Shown here piece after piece: positions 48,537 through 57,395 of a DNA stretch of 64,000 nt. Position numbers and translations under genes: made by a program. The stretch is from Pseudomonadota bacterium. Its GTDB lineage: Bacteria > Pseudomonadota > Gammaproteobacteria > Burkholderiales > Burkholderiaceae_C. The notes beneath the pieces are model-generated. The model saw only the letters and a program-made list of their open reading frames with translations, made no database searches and was not told where the DNA came from. The number at the start of each line of letters is the position of its first letter. Position 1 is the first letter of the stretch. Location: NCBI GenBank assembly GCA_029779845.1, contig JAKOZT010000133.1, positions 1 to 64,000 of the forward strand. Reading direction: 5' to 3'.

Positions 48537-50294
48537 ATGCCGAGCGCCGCGTTGCCCCACCACGATTCGAGACAGGTTCTGCGCCGCTTGCTGCGCGGGA
48601 TGCGGCCCTACTGGCGGGCCTTTGCTGGCGGCATCGTCGCGATGATCGTCTTCGCCGCCACCGAGGCCGCGCTGCCGGCGCTGCTGAAGCTGCTGCTCGA
48701 CGGCAGCTTCGTCGAGCGCAATCCGCGCTACCAGCACCTGATGCCGCTCGGCCTGATTGGCCTGTTTCTCGTGCGCGGCTTCACCGACTACGCTCACTCG
48801 GTGGCGATGCACAGCGTGGCCACGCGCGTGGTGCTCGATCTGCGCCAACGCATGTTCGAGCGCCTGCTGGTGCTGCCCACCGCTTGGTTCCACCGCCATA
48901 CGGGGGCTTCGCTGATCAGCCACTTCACCTACAGCTCGAACCAGATCAACCCGATCATCACCACCTCGCTGGTGACGCTGGTGCGCGACAGCCTCACGGT
49001 GGTCGGCCTGATCGGCTACATGGTCTGGCTCGACTGGAAGCTGGCGCTGGTGTTCTTCGCCGTGTTGCCGGCGATCGCGCTGATCATCCGTGCCGTCAGC
49101 CGCCGGCTGCGCGGCTTCAGCCACGGCATGCAATCGACGATGGGCGCGATGTCGCACGTGGTCGACGAGGCGATCGCCGGGCACCGCGAGATCCGCGTCT
49201 TCGGCGGGCAGCAGCACGAGGCGAAGCGCTTCGCGCAGGTGAACGTCGCGGCGCGCCGCTTCGCGATGAAGACCATCGCCACCTCGTCGGCCAATGGCCC
49301 GATCGTGCAGGGCGTGGCGGTGCTGGCGCTGGCCGGCATCGTCTGGTATGCCTCGCTGACGCAGCAGCTCAGCGTGGGCGGCTTCGTCTCCTTCATCACC
49401 GCGATGGGCCTGCTGTTGACGCCCCTGAAGCGGCTGTCCAACGTCAACGAGGTGCTGCAGCGCGGCCTGGCCGGCGCGGCCAGCGTGTTCGAGCTGATCG
49501 ACGCCGAAGCCGAGGCCGATGCGGGCCGCACGCGCCTTGAGCGCGCGCGCGGCCACCTGCGCCTAGAAGGCGTGCATTTCCGCTATCCCGGCGCCGAGCG
49601 CGATGCGCTGGCCGGCATCGACCTCGAGATCCACCCCGGCGAGACGGTGGCGCTGGTGGGCGCTTCGGGCAGCGGCAAGACGACGCTGGCGGCGCTGATC
49701 CCGCGCTTCTATCCGCTGCAGCGGGGGCGCATCCTGCTCGACGGCATCGACCTGCGCGACATCCCGCTGGCCGACCTGCGCGCCAACATCGCGCTGGTGA
49801 CGCAGCACGTGGTGCTGTTCGACGACAGCGTCGCCGCCAACATCGCCTACGCGCGGCCGCACACGCCCGAGGCCGACATCGTGCGCGCCGCCGACGCGGC
49901 GCACGCGATGGAGTTCATCCGGGCGATGCCGCAGGGCCTGGCGACGCCGGTCGGCGAGAACGGCGCGCGGCTGTCGGGCGGGCAGCGCCAGCGCGTGTCG
50001 ATCGCGCGCGCCTTGCTGAAGGACGCGCCCATCCTGCTGCTCGACGAGGCCACCTCGGCGCTCGATGCGCAAAGCGAACGCGCCGTGCAGGCCGCGCTCG
50101 ACAACCTGCGCCGCGGCCGCACGACGCTGGTGATCGCGCACCGGCTCTCCACCATCGCCTCGGCCGACCGCATCGTCGTGCTGCACGAAGGGCGCATCGT
50201 CGAGAGCGGCACGCACGGTGAACTGCTCGCGCGCGGCGGCCACTATGCGCGGCTGCATGCCGAACCGGCCAAGACCGAGGAAGGCCAGACTTGA
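48537..50294 (+). CDS. msbA: Lipid A export ABC transporter (MsbA type)
   Basis: This 585-residue half-transporter has six N-terminal transmembrane helices and a C-terminal ATPase. It flips lipid A-core across the inner membrane and energises transfer to the outer membrane. Walker A is GASGSGKTT, signature LSGGQRQRVSIARALL, Walker B ILLLDEATSALD, and the H-loop is IAHRLST. GATAAT (48522-48527) lies 9 bases before the ATG and may be a -10 box. The gene heads a plus-strand set with two glycosyltransferases, and the next gene begins at a TTG overlapping its stop, supporting an envelope-polysaccharide role. Confidence 0.94.
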   Translation: MPSAALPHHDSRQVLRRLLRGMRPYWRAFAGGIVAMIVFAATEAALPALLKLLLDGSFVERNPRYQHLMPLGLIGLFLVRGFTDYAHSVAMHSVATRVVLDLRQRMFERLLVLPTAWFHRHTGASLISHFTYSSNQINPIITTSLVTLVRDSLTVVGLIGYMVWLDWKLALVFFAVLPAIALIIRAVSRRLRGFSHGMQSTMGAMSHVVDEAIAGHREIRVFGGQQHEAKRFAQVNVAARRFAMKTIATSSANGPIVQGVAVLALAGIVWYASLTQQLSVGGFVSFITAMGLLLTPLKRLSNVNEVLQRGLAGAASVFELIDAEAEADAGRTRLERARGHLRLEGVHFRYPGAERDALAGIDLEIHPGETVALVGASGSGKTTLAALIPRFYPLQRGRILLDGIDLRDIPLADLRANIALVTQHVVLFDDSVAANIAYARPHTPEADIVRAADAAHAMEFIRAMPQGLATPVGENGARLSGGQRQRVSIARALLKDAPILLLDEATSALDAQSERAVQAALDNLRRGRTTLVIAHRLSTIASADRIVVLHEGRIVESGTHGELLARGGHYARLHAEPAKTEEGQT

Positions 50295-51103
50295 AGCAGA
50301 TCGTGTGCGTGAAGTGGGGCAGCGCCTACGGTCCCGAGTATGTGAACCGGCTGTACGGCATGGTGGCGCGGCACGCCACGCCGCCGTTTCGCGTGGTGTG
50401 CCTGACCGACGACCGCAGCGGCATCCGGCCCGAGGTGGAGTGCTTCGATCTGCCCGAACTCGGCGTGCCGCACCCCGAGCGCACCATCGGCAAGTGGCGC
50501 AAGCAGATCCTGTGGGGGCGCACGGTGCCGGGGCTCGAGGGCGTGGCGCTGTTCATCGATCTCGATTCGGTGATCGTCGGCTCGATCGACGACTATTTCA
50601 GCATCGGCGATCCGCAGGACGTCTATGTGGCGCGCAACTGGGCGCGGCCGCTCGAGCGGCTCGGGCAGACCTCGGTCTTCCGTTTTCCGGTGGGCGGCAA
50701 TGCGCACGTGCTGAACGATTTCCGCGCCGACCCGCAGGGCATCGCCGACCGCTACCACTTCGAGCAGCACTATGTCACCGCGGCCGTCACCGGCGGAGTC
50801 AAGTTCTGGCCCGAGGCCTGGACGCGCCACTTCCGCCTGCACTGCCTGCCGCCGTTTCCGCTGCGCTATTTCGTGCGCGCGCGGCTGCCGGCCGGCGCGC
50901 GCATCGTCACCTTCCCCGGCGGGCCGAATCCCGACGACGTGAGCGAGGGCCGCTGGAACAAGAACGTGCCGCCCCACAACCCGCGTTGGGCGCATCTGCG
51001 CGCCGCCTTCGGCGCCGGCCCACGCGTCGATGCGAAGCGCTGGCGCCACCTGCAGCGCTACGTGCTGCCGGTGCCCTGGATCGACGAGGCCTGGCGCGAT
51101 TGA
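50291..51103 (+). CDS. Glycosyltransferase-like protein (paralogue 1)
   Basis: This 270-residue protein begins KQIVCVKWGSAYGPEYVNRL, like its paralogue at 54641-55372. A DXD-like acid motif lies in ALFIDLDSVIVGSIDD, and the C-terminus is LPVPWIDEAWRD. The fold resembles GT8-type transferases, with a nucleotide-sugar DXD site, but no exact family was recognised. The start is TTG overlapping the msbA TGA; the aligned paralogue N-terminus supports it. It probably adds a sugar to a lipopolysaccharide or other surface glycan; acceptor and donor are unknown. Confidence 0.82.
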   Translation: MKQIVCVKWGSAYGPEYVNRLYGMVARHATPPFRVVCLTDDRSGIRPEVECFDLPELGVPHPERTIGKWRKQILWGRTVPGLEGVALFIDLDSVIVGSIDDYFSIGDPQDVYVARNWARPLERLGQTSVFRFPVGGNAHVLNDFRADPQGIADRYHFEQHYVTAAVTGGVKFWPEAWTRHFRLHCLPPFPLRYFVRARLPAGARIVTFPGGPNPDDVSEGRWNKNVPPHNPRWAHLRAAFGAGPRVDAKRWRHLQRYVLPVPWIDEAWRD

Positions 51104-51116
51104 GCCGCACGACGCC

Positions 51117-52157
51117 ATGAAGATCGTCCACGTGCTGCTGACCTCGCGCTTTGCCGGCAGCGAGCGCTACATGATCGAACTGGCCAATGCGCAGGCGGCG
51201 CGCCACGAGGTCACGGTGATCCTGCATCGCCGCGCCGCCGAGCCGCGAGCCGATGCGCTGGCGTACCGCCTCGTTCCCGAGGTGAATCAGGTGCTCGTCT
51301 CTGGCTGGCGCTTCTGGGCCGAGCGCCAGGTGCGCCAGGCGCTGCGTGCGCTGGCGCCCGACGTGGTGCATGCGCACCTGAGCCTGGCCTGCCGCAGCCT
51401 GCGCGGGCTGGCTCTGGAGGCACTGAAGATCGCCACCCTGCACATCCGCTACAAGCCGCAGCAGCATGCCCATCTCGATGCGTTGATCGCCATCGCGCCG
51501 TGGCAGTTGCCGGCCATTCCCGAGCCGCTGCGCGAGCGCACGCGGCAGATCGACAACTGGACGCAGTTGCGGCCCTTCGACCATGAGGCGCGCGCCCGCC
51601 TGCGCCGCGAACTGGGGTTGGCGGACGACGATTTCCTCGTCGGCGCGATGGGCCGCGTCGAACCGAGCAAGGGCTTCGATCTGCTGATCGAGGCCTTCGC
51701 CGCGCTGCGCGCGCCGAGCGTGCGGCTGGCGGTGGTGGGCGCGGGCACCGATTGGCGCAAGCTGCGCCGGCGCGCGCCGGCCGAGGTGGTGATGCCGGGC
51801 TTCGCCGCACAGCCGCACGAATGGTTCGCGGCCTTCGATGCCTTCGTCAGCCCGGCGCGCGCCGAGCCGTTCGGGCTGGTGCTGCTCGAGGCGATGGCCA
51901 GCGGCCTGCCGGTGCTGGCCACGGGCACCGAGGGCGCGCGCCATCTGGCCGCGCTGATCGGCACGCCGTTGATCGCCTGCGAAGATGCCGATGCGCTGCG
52001 CGAGGCGCTGCGCTGCCTGCTCGCGCAACGCCCGCCGCGGCGGGCCTATGCGCTCGATGCGCACCGGCTCGAAGCGCGCGTCGCCGAGGTCGAGGACTGG
52101 TATCGCCAGTGCCTCGCGCGGCGTCAGGCCGCGCGCTCGAACTCCCAGGCCAGGTAG
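51117..52157 (+). CDS. Family-4 glycosyltransferase
   Basis: This 346-residue GT-B fold enzyme has an N-terminal domain (VLLTSRFAGSERYMIELANA) and a nucleotide-sugar-binding C-terminal half with AMGRVEPSKGFDLLIEAFA and the EX7E motif SPARAEPFGLVLLEAMASG. GT4 enzymes transfer sugars in lipopolysaccharide or capsule synthesis. The start lies 13 bases after the previous gene. Its 3' end overlaps the convergent methyltransferase gene by 34 bases. Confidence 0.9.
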   Translation: MKIVHVLLTSRFAGSERYMIELANAQAARHEVTVILHRRAAEPRADALAYRLVPEVNQVLVSGWRFWAERQVRQALRALAPDVVHAHLSLACRSLRGLALEALKIATLHIRYKPQQHAHLDALIAIAPWQLPAIPEPLRERTRQIDNWTQLRPFDHEARARLRRELGLADDDFLVGAMGRVEPSKGFDLLIEAFAALRAPSVRLAVVGAGTDWRKLRRRAPAEVVMPGFAAQPHEWFAAFDAFVSPARAEPFGLVLLEAMASGLPVLATGTEGARHLAALIGTPLIACEDADALREALRCLLAQRPPRRAYALDAHRLEARVAEVEDWYRQCLARRQAARSNSQAR

Positions 52158-52756
52158 GCAAGCTTGCGCTTGAGCCGGTGGCGCAGCCGGCGCCAGCGCT
52201 GCGCGGCGCCGAAGGGCGCCAGCGGATCCACGGAATCGCGGTAGACCACCGGCTCGGCGCGGCGCAGCACGAAGCGGCCGTTGAAGCCGTACATGCGCGC
52301 CAGCGGCTTGGGCCCGACGAAATAGACGTGCGAGCGGCGCGCGAGGATGTTCACATGCGTCGGGTCGACGAAGGCCTCCTCCGAGGGGTAGGCCGGCGTC
52401 AGCGCGTAGAACAGGCCGCCAGGCTTGAGCACGCGCGAGATCTCGTTCATCAGTTCGATGAACGGAAAGCGCGTGCCGCTGCCGTCGGCTCGCGGCAGAA
52501 CGCGCGGCACGTGCTCGAGAAAGTCGTAGGCCGACACCGAATCGAAATGCGCATCGGGAAACGGAATCGGCTGGAGCGCCAGGTTGGCGCTCACCACGGT
52601 GACGTTCCCGGCCGAGATCTGCGCGGAGATGTCGATGCCGAAGACATGGCCGCGGCGGTATGGATTGCGCGGCACGGCGCCGCAGCCCAGGTCGAGGTGG
52701 CGGGTCGCTTCGTTGCCGGTGCTGCTGCTCATGGCTGGGTCTTCCTTCGATTTCAT
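52124..52756 (-). CDS. Class I SAM-dependent methyltransferase
   Basis: This 210-residue protein has a SAM-binding motif I (RHLDLGCGAVPRNPYRRG), an acidic loop after strand 2 (GIDIS), AYDFLEHVPRVLP and the NEISRVLKPGGLFYALTP motif. It is a Methyltransf_11-like enzyme, probably acting on a surface saccharide given the glycosyltransferase neighbours. The ATG at 52756 overlaps the upstream stop (ATGA). A second ATG at 52732 has an AAGGA site 10 bases before it and may be the real start. Confidence 0.88.
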   Translation of the reverse strand: MKSKEDPAMSSSTGNEATRHLDLGCGAVPRNPYRRGHVFGIDISAQISAGNVTVVSANLALQPIPFPDAHFDSVSAYDFLEHVPRVLPRADGSGTRFPFIELMNEISRVLKPGGLFYALTPAYPSEEAFVDPTHVNILARRSHVYFVGPKPLARMYGFNGRFVLRRAEPVVYRDSVDPLAPFGAAQRWRRLRHRLKRKLAYLAWEFERAA

Positions 52757-53688
52757 CGCGCGCCGCGCAGGCTGGCCAGGTAGTGCGCCGTGATGGCCAG
52801 CATGTCGCCCAGACGCCGCCCCAGGCGCTGCGGCGAACGCGCCGCCATGCCGAGATAGAGCCGCCATTCGGTGGCGGTGGGACGCGGCTTGGTGCGGAAT
52901 TCGAGCCGTGCCAGCGTGAGCAGGCGCGGGCCGGCGGCGATCTGTTCGCGGTAATGGGCCAGCATGCGCTCGCGCCGCAGCGCATAGCGCATGCGCCGCA
53001 ACGGCGAACGGTCGAGCAGCAGCGCATTGCTCGCGTGCTCGCGGTGCCGCGCCAGCGGCTCGGCCAGGTAGACCTTGTGGCCGCCGAGGATGTCGGCGCC
53101 ATAGAACAGGCAATCGTCGGGGCGCGTGCGCCACTGCGCCACCTGCTCGGCCGGCAGCGCGAGGATGCGCGCCATCAACGCGCGGCGCAGCGTATTGCCG
53201 GAGGTGGCCACACCCTGCCAGCGCGGCTCGAAGCAGCCCAGCAGCACCGACAGGCCGAGGTCGCGGTCGCGTCGGTGCCAGCCGCGCTGCAGCATCAGGC
53301 CGCTGCGCGTGCCGAACAGCGCCATGTTGCAGAAGACGAAATCGACATCCGGCTGGCGCACGAAGACATCGGCCATCGCGGCCAGGTAGCCGCTTTCCCA
53401 CAGATCGTCGGAATCGAGCAGCGCGATGAAATCGCCGCTGCTGCGCGCGAAGCCGGTGATCCATGCCGCCATCTGGCCCGCGTTCGGCTGGGCCACGATC
53501 TGCACGCGCGCATCGCCGCCGAAGCGCGCCTGCAGCCGCGCCACCGAATCGTCGGCCGAGCCGTCGTCGACCACGATCACCTCGTGCGGCGCGAGCGTCT
53601 GCGCGAGCGCCGATTCGACCGCCTGCACGACGTGCTCGGCGTAGTTGTAGCTGCTGACCAGCACGGAGAATTTCGGGGGCGTCGACAT
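52753..53688 (-). CDS. Family-2 glycosyltransferase (A)
   Basis: This 311-residue GT-A fold enzyme opens FSVLVSSYNYAEHVVQAVES, with the nucleotide-binding VIVVDDGSADDS and the DXD-type FIALLDSDDLWESGY. The C-terminal part is helical and basic. It likely transfers a sugar to a surface glycan. It overlaps the methyltransferase by 4 bases and follows the second GT2 gene by 12 bases, so they are one operon. Confidence 0.92.
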   Translation of the reverse strand: MSTPPKFSVLVSSYNYAEHVVQAVESALAQTLAPHEVIVVDDGSADDSVARLQARFGGDARVQIVAQPNAGQMAAWITGFARSSGDFIALLDSDDLWESGYLAAMADVFVRQPDVDFVFCNMALFGTRSGLMLQRGWHRRDRDLGLSVLLGCFEPRWQGVATSGNTLRRALMARILALPAEQVAQWRTRPDDCLFYGADILGGHKVYLAEPLARHREHASNALLLDRSPLRRMRYALRRERMLAHYREQIAAGPRLLTLARLEFRTKPRPTATEWRLYLGMAARSPQRLGRRLGDMLAITAHYLASLRGAR

Positions 53689-53700
53689 GGTTGGAGGGGC

Positions 53701-54648
53701 TCAGGAACGGCGCCGCCAGCGTTGTCCGAAAAACTGCTTGAGGGCGAAGCGCGCGAAGCGCTCGCGCCGGTTCAGCCGCATCAGCTCATCCGAGCGATCG
53801 GCCAGATGCCGGCACAGCGCGGGGCAGAACCACTGCCGCGCGCGTGCCGACCACAACTCGCCGAGGCGCCGGCAGTAGGCCTGATCGGCGCCGGGCAGGC
53901 GCGCCAGCGCATGGAGCCAGCGCGCGCGCCGCTCGTAGATGCGCCAGCTGTCGCGGGCGCCGGCGCGCCGCTGCGCCACGTCGGTCTGGCTGCGCTCGTG
54001 CTGGCGATAGTCCACCAGCGGCTGCGCCAGGTAGCGCACGCCGTCCTGACTGGCCGCCGCGGCGGCCAGCCACCAGTCGTGAAAGCCATCGGCCGGAAAC
54101 GGCCATGCCTTGTCCAGCAGCGCGCGGCGAAACAGCATCGCATGGCCCGAGACGCTGTTCCAGAAGCACAGCGGCAGCACGCCGCGGCCGCTGTACATGC
54201 CGGTGCGGTCGGACAGGCGTTGCCCGAGCGGGCGGCCTTGTTCGTCGACCAGCGCCGAGTCGCAATAGCACAGCGAAGCCTCGCCGATGTGGCCGAGCAG
54301 CAGCGCCAGCTTGTCGGCGTGCCAGCGGTCGTCCTGGTCGCACGGAGCGATGAATTCGCCGCGGCAATGGACCATCGCCTGTGCGAAGTTGGCGCTGAAG
54401 CCAAGCCGCCTGGCGTTGCGCCGCAGCCGCAGGCGGGCATCGCGCTCGGCCCAGGCCTGCACGCGCGCGCAGGTGTCGTCGGTCGAGCCGTCGTCGCATA
54501 CCACCACTTCGAGGTTCACGTCGCGCTGCGCCAGCACCGAGGCGATCTGCTCGTCGATGTAGCGGCCGCCGTTGTAGGTGCACAGCGCTACCGAGACGAG
54601 GCGGGGCTCGCCGGCGGCGGCCCAGCCGGGTGCGAGCGCCTCAGGCAC
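53701..54648 (-). CDS. Family-2 glycosyltransferase (B)
   Basis: This 315-residue GT2 has SVALCTYNGGRYIDEQIASV, VVVCDDGSTDD, and the DXD-like IAPCDQDDRWHADK. The GHAMLFRRALLDK segment fits rhamnosyltransferase-like GT2 enzymes. I set the start at a GTG (54648) that overlaps the upstream stop by 8 bases; the only longer ATG start (54720) would overlap that gene by 80 bases and adds no family motif. The start is therefore less sure than the family. Confidence 0.9.
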   Translation of the reverse strand: MPEALAPGWAAAGEPRLVSVALCTYNGGRYIDEQIASVLAQRDVNLEVVVCDDGSTDDTCARVQAWAERDARLRLRRNARRLGFSANFAQAMVHCRGEFIAPCDQDDRWHADKLALLLGHIGEASLCYCDSALVDEQGRPLGQRLSDRTGMYSGRGVLPLCFWNSVSGHAMLFRRALLDKAWPFPADGFHDWWLAAAAASQDGVRYLAQPLVDYRQHERSQTDVAQRRAGARDSWRIYERRARWLHALARLPGADQAYCRRLGELWSARARQWFCPALCRHLADRSDELMRLNRRERFARFALKQFFGQRWRRRS

Positions 54649-55372
54649 GCCAGTGCTCGGCGATCCATGGCGCCGGCTTCGCGTATCGCCAGTTGCCGTT
54701 GCGACGCCCCGCCAGCGCATCGGGCGGGTTCATCACGCCGTGGAAGATCAGGATGCGTGCGCCTTTCGGGATGAAGGGCGCGCGCCAGTAGTTGCTCGGG
54801 AAGCGCGGGATGCAGTGGTACTTCCAGCTCGCGCACCAGTCGTCGGGCCAGTACGACAGCTTGCCCTGCTTGTGCAGGAAGTCGGAGAGATAGGCCTGCT
54901 CGTTGCGCACCTGCGCGCGAACCTCCTCGAAGTGGCTGCGGAAATACGCCAGCACGTCGGCATGCGCGCCGAGCCGGAAGCGGTAGACCGACGAGTTGCC
55001 GGTCACGCGCCACGGCCGCTTCCAGTCGTGGATGATCAGGAACTCGCCGGGCAGCTCGAAGAAGGGCGTGATGTCGTCGACGATCACCACGTCGAGGTCG
55101 AGGAAGAGCGCGGTGCCTTTCAGGCCGTGCAGGTCGGCGGCGAAGGTGGTCAGCTTGGTCCAGCCGCGCTCGGGGATGCCGGCGGGCAGATCCAGCGGCG
55201 GGATCGGCAGGCATTGCACCTCGGGCACGATGCCCTCGCTGCGATCGGTCAGGCAGACGAAGCGGAACTCGCCTTTCAGGTGCCGGCGCACCATCGCATG
55301 GAGGCGGTTGACGTACTCGGGGCCGTACTTGGTGCCCCATTTCATGCACAGCACGACGCGTTCGTCGCTCAT
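54641..55372 (-). CDS. Glycosyltransferase-like protein (paralogue 2)
   Basis: This 243-residue protein is homologous to the gene at 50291-51103: both have KWG(S/T)xYGPEYVNRL near the N-terminus, a DLD acid motif (ALFLDLDVVIVDDITPF here) and a PWI-E-W C-terminus. No exact glycosyltransferase family was recognised. It leads a minus-strand set with two GT2 enzymes and a methyltransferase, convergent with the msbA set. A short palindromic repeat separates it from the LPS-assembly gene upstream. Confidence 0.82.
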   Translation of the reverse strand: MSDERVVLCMKWGTKYGPEYVNRLHAMVRRHLKGEFRFVCLTDRSEGIVPEVQCLPIPPLDLPAGIPERGWTKLTTFAADLHGLKGTALFLDLDVVIVDDITPFFELPGEFLIIHDWKRPWRVTGNSSVYRFRLGAHADVLAYFRSHFEEVRAQVRNEQAYLSDFLHKQGKLSYWPDDWCASWKYHCIPRFPSNYWRAPFIPKGARILIFHGVMNPPDALAGRRNGNWRYAKPAPWIAEHWRA

Positions 55373-55377
55373 GTCTG

Positions 55378-55462
55378 CCCCTCGTCCGACCGGTACGTCG
55401 GCCGGTCCCCCGAGGGGACGCGGGCCGGCTTGGGAGCGGCCCGGCGCTCGGCCCGCAGCGCT
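55378..55462 (+). repeat. Palindromic intergenic repeat, family CCCCTCG/CGAGGGG (copy 3)
   Basis: CCCCTCG (55378-55384) pairs with CGAGGGG (55411-55417), with a nested CCGAC/GTCGG pairing, followed by GGCCGGCTTGGGAGCGGCC and GGCGCTCGGCCCG. It lies in the 109-base gap between two minus-strand genes. Confidence 0.8.
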
Positions 55463-55481
55463 CGCATGGAATCAAGGCGTC

Positions 55482-56627
55482 TCACAGGTCTTCCTGCCGC
55501 AGCGGCGGATAGGTGTCCCAGCCGAGGCAGCCCGGGCATTGCCAGAAGTAGTTCTGCGCCTCGAAGGCGCAGGCGGCGCAGCGGTAGCGTTGCAGCGGCT
55601 TGGCGGCGCGCGCCACGGCGTCGCGCACGGCCTTGGTTTCTTCGCTGCTGCCCGCGCCGTCCGCGGCGAGCAGTGCCTGCGCCGCGCTCAGCGCGCCGCT
55701 TTGCTGCAGGTGCTCGAGCGTGCGGCGACGCTGGCGCGCGGCGTCGCCGTCGAGCCGGCCTATCGCGGCCAGCAAGTCGCTGCTCGGCTGGCGGCGGTAC
55801 AGCGCTTCGAGCCGCTCCAGCGCCGCGCCGGCCTCGCCGATCGCCAGCGCCGCCTCGGCATAGTCCTGCGCGACGAGGTTGAACGCGCCCGGGTGCGCCG
55901 CCATCAGCGTGCCCCATTGCGCCAGCGCCTCGCGCTGGTCGCCTCTGGCGCGCGCGCGCTGGCCGGCCATGATCAGCGGGCGCGGCGATTGCGGCGCGGC
56001 CTCGCGCGCGCGCTGCAGCGCGGCGTCGGCCTCGGCGCCTTGCTGGCGCGCGTCGGCCTCGGCGGCCAGCTCGCACCAGTGGTGCGCGATGCGCGTGGCG
56101 AACGAGCCGCTGCCGCTGCGCTCCAGCCGCGCGGCCACCTCGGCGGCGGCGCGCCATTCGCGCGAGCGCTCGTGCAGCGCCAGCAGCGCCAGGCGCGCCT
56201 CGGTGTCGAAGGGCGTGCCTTCGAGCGCCTCGAAGGCCTGCTGCGCGCGGTCGAACAGGCCGGCCTTCATGAAGTCCTGCGCCAGGGCGTGCTGGGCACG
56301 CTCGCGCTCGGAGGCCGGCAGGTCGGCGCGCTGCAGCAGGTGTTCGTGCACGCGCACCGCGCGCTCGTACTCGCCGCGGCGGCGGAACAGGTTGCCCAGC
56401 GCGAAGTGCAGCGCAGTGGTGTCCGGGTCCTGCTGCACCGCCTCGATGAAGGCGTCGATCGCCTTGTCGTGCTGTTCGTTGAGCAGCAGGTTCAGGCCCT
56501 GGTAGTAGGCCTTGGGCGAATCCTTCTGCTCGCGCTTCCACTGGCGCAGGTCGAAGCGCGAGGCCAGCCAGCCGAGCGCGAAGGCCACCGGCAGGCCGAG
56601 CAGCAGCCACTGCAGGTCAAAGTCCAT
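55482..56627 (-). CDS. lapB: Lipopolysaccharide assembly protein LapB (YciM)
   Basis: This 381-residue membrane-anchored TPR protein regulates LpxC turnover and coordinates LPS assembly. The N-terminal helix (about 4-22) is followed by about nine TPR-like repeats (YYQGLNLLLNEQHDKAIDAF onwards) and a C-terminal rubredoxin-like metal site (YRCAAC and QCPGC). Length fits E. coli LapB (about 389). It overlaps lapA by 11 bases. It is distinct from the adhesin-transporter LapB at 20985-23153. Confidence 0.94.
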   Translation of the reverse strand: MDFDLQWLLLGLPVAFALGWLASRFDLRQWKREQKDSPKAYYQGLNLLLNEQHDKAIDAFIEAVQQDPDTTALHFALGNLFRRRGEYERAVRVHEHLLQRADLPASERERAQHALAQDFMKAGLFDRAQQAFEALEGTPFDTEARLALLALHERSREWRAAAEVAARLERSGSGSFATRIAHHWCELAAEADARQQGAEADAALQRAREAAPQSPRPLIMAGQRARARGDQREALAQWGTLMAAHPGAFNLVAQDYAEAALAIGEAGAALERLEALYRRQPSSDLLAAIGRLDGDAARQRRRTLEHLQQSGALSAAQALLAADGAGSSEETKAVRDAVARAAKPLQRYRCAACAFEAQNYFWQCPGCLGWDTYPPLRQEDL

Positions 56628-56916
56628 CGCGCGGGGGGTGTTCGGTGACGGCCGGCAGGCCGAACTGCGAGGTGTCGGCGTGCGTCTCGGCGCGCCGGCG
56701 CTGCGCCACGCTGCGCTGGCGCCACCAGCTCGGCAGCATCGCCAGGATGCCGAACACGCAGCCGAGCGCGAAGGCGGCGAGCACGACGAACACCATGTTC
56801 GTGCGCCACTCGCGGCCGAAGAACCAGCGGATCGAGGCCTCGTGCTGGTTGTTCAGCGCGAAGGCGAAGAGCAGGAAGAAGAGGGCGGCTCGAACGAGCC
56901 AGACGAGCAAGCGCAT
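56617..56916 (-). CDS. lapA: Lipopolysaccharide assembly protein A domain (LapA, DUF1049)
   Basis: This 99-residue inner-membrane protein has two helices (about 3-22 and 40-65) and the DUF1049 signature LFAFALNNQHEASIRWFFG. It usually works with LapB in LPS assembly. It overlaps the lapB start by 11 bases and lies 40 bases after ihfB. The polar C-terminus (ADTSQFGLPAV) is cytoplasmic. Confidence 0.9.
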   Translation of the reverse strand: MRLLVWLVRAALFFLLFAFALNNQHEASIRWFFGREWRTNMVFVVLAAFALGCVFGILAMLPSWWRQRSVAQRRRAETHADTSQFGLPAVTEHPPRDGL

Positions 56917-56956
56917 CGGGTCTCCCGCGGCGATTCTAGCCAGCGGGTGGCGTCGC

Positions 56957-57277
56957 TCAGGGGGCGGTGGGCGGGGTGTCGGGGTCGATCACCGGCACGT
57001 GCGTGTCGACCGCCTCGCGCAGCGCCTTGCCGGGCTTGAAGTGAGGCACCAGCTTCTCGGGGATGATCACCTGCTCGCCGCTGCGCGGGTTGCGGCCCAC
57101 GCGCGGCGGCCGGCGATTGATCGAGAAGCTGCCAAAGCCACGGATCTCGATGCGGTGCCCGCGCGCGAGCGCGTCGGACATCGCATCGAGGATGGTCTTG
57201 ACGGCGAACTCGGTGTCGCGGTGCGTCAGCTGGCTGAATCTTTCAGCCAGCTGGGCCACGAGGTCGGATCGGGTCAT
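56957..57277 (-). CDS. ihfB: Integration host factor beta subunit
   Basis: This 106-residue HU/IHF-fold DNA-bending protein begins [14 protein letters not shown] and has [20 protein letters not shown] and the arm motif NPRSGE with the intercalating Pro. A 10-residue C-terminal extension ([11 protein letters not shown]) follows the usual end. It partners with IHF alpha to bend DNA at promoters and recombination sites. Placement after rpsA and before lapAB is the standard proteobacterial order. Confidence 0.95.
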   Translation of the reverse strand: MTRSDLVAQLAERFSQLTHRDTEFAVKTILDAMSDALARGHRIEIRGFGSFSINRRPPRVGRNPRSGEQVIIPEKLVPHFKPGKALREAVDTHVPVIDPDTPPTAP

Positions 57278-57282
57278 TGGAG

Positions 57283-57360
57283 CCCCTCGGCCGACGAGTA
57301 CGTCGGCCGATCCCCCGAGGGGATGCGGCCCGGCTCGGGAGCGGCCCAGCGCTCGGGCCG
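57283..57360 (+). repeat. Palindromic intergenic repeat, family CCCCTCG/CGAGGGG (copy 4)
   Basis: CCCCTCG (57283-57289) and CGAGGGG (57316-57322) flank a CCGAC/GTCGG inner palindrome, followed by GGCCCGGCTCGGGAGCGGCC and GCGCTCGGGCCG. It lies between the rpsA stop and the ihfB start. Confidence 0.8.
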
Positions 57361-57395
57361 CCGCTCCGATGACACGTTCAGTGCCATCAGCCGGC

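Noticed and set aside
54649-54720. Longer start (ATG at 54720) for the second family-2 glycosyltransferase.
   Set aside because: It would overlap the upstream gene by 80 bases and adds residues unlike any GT2 N-terminus.
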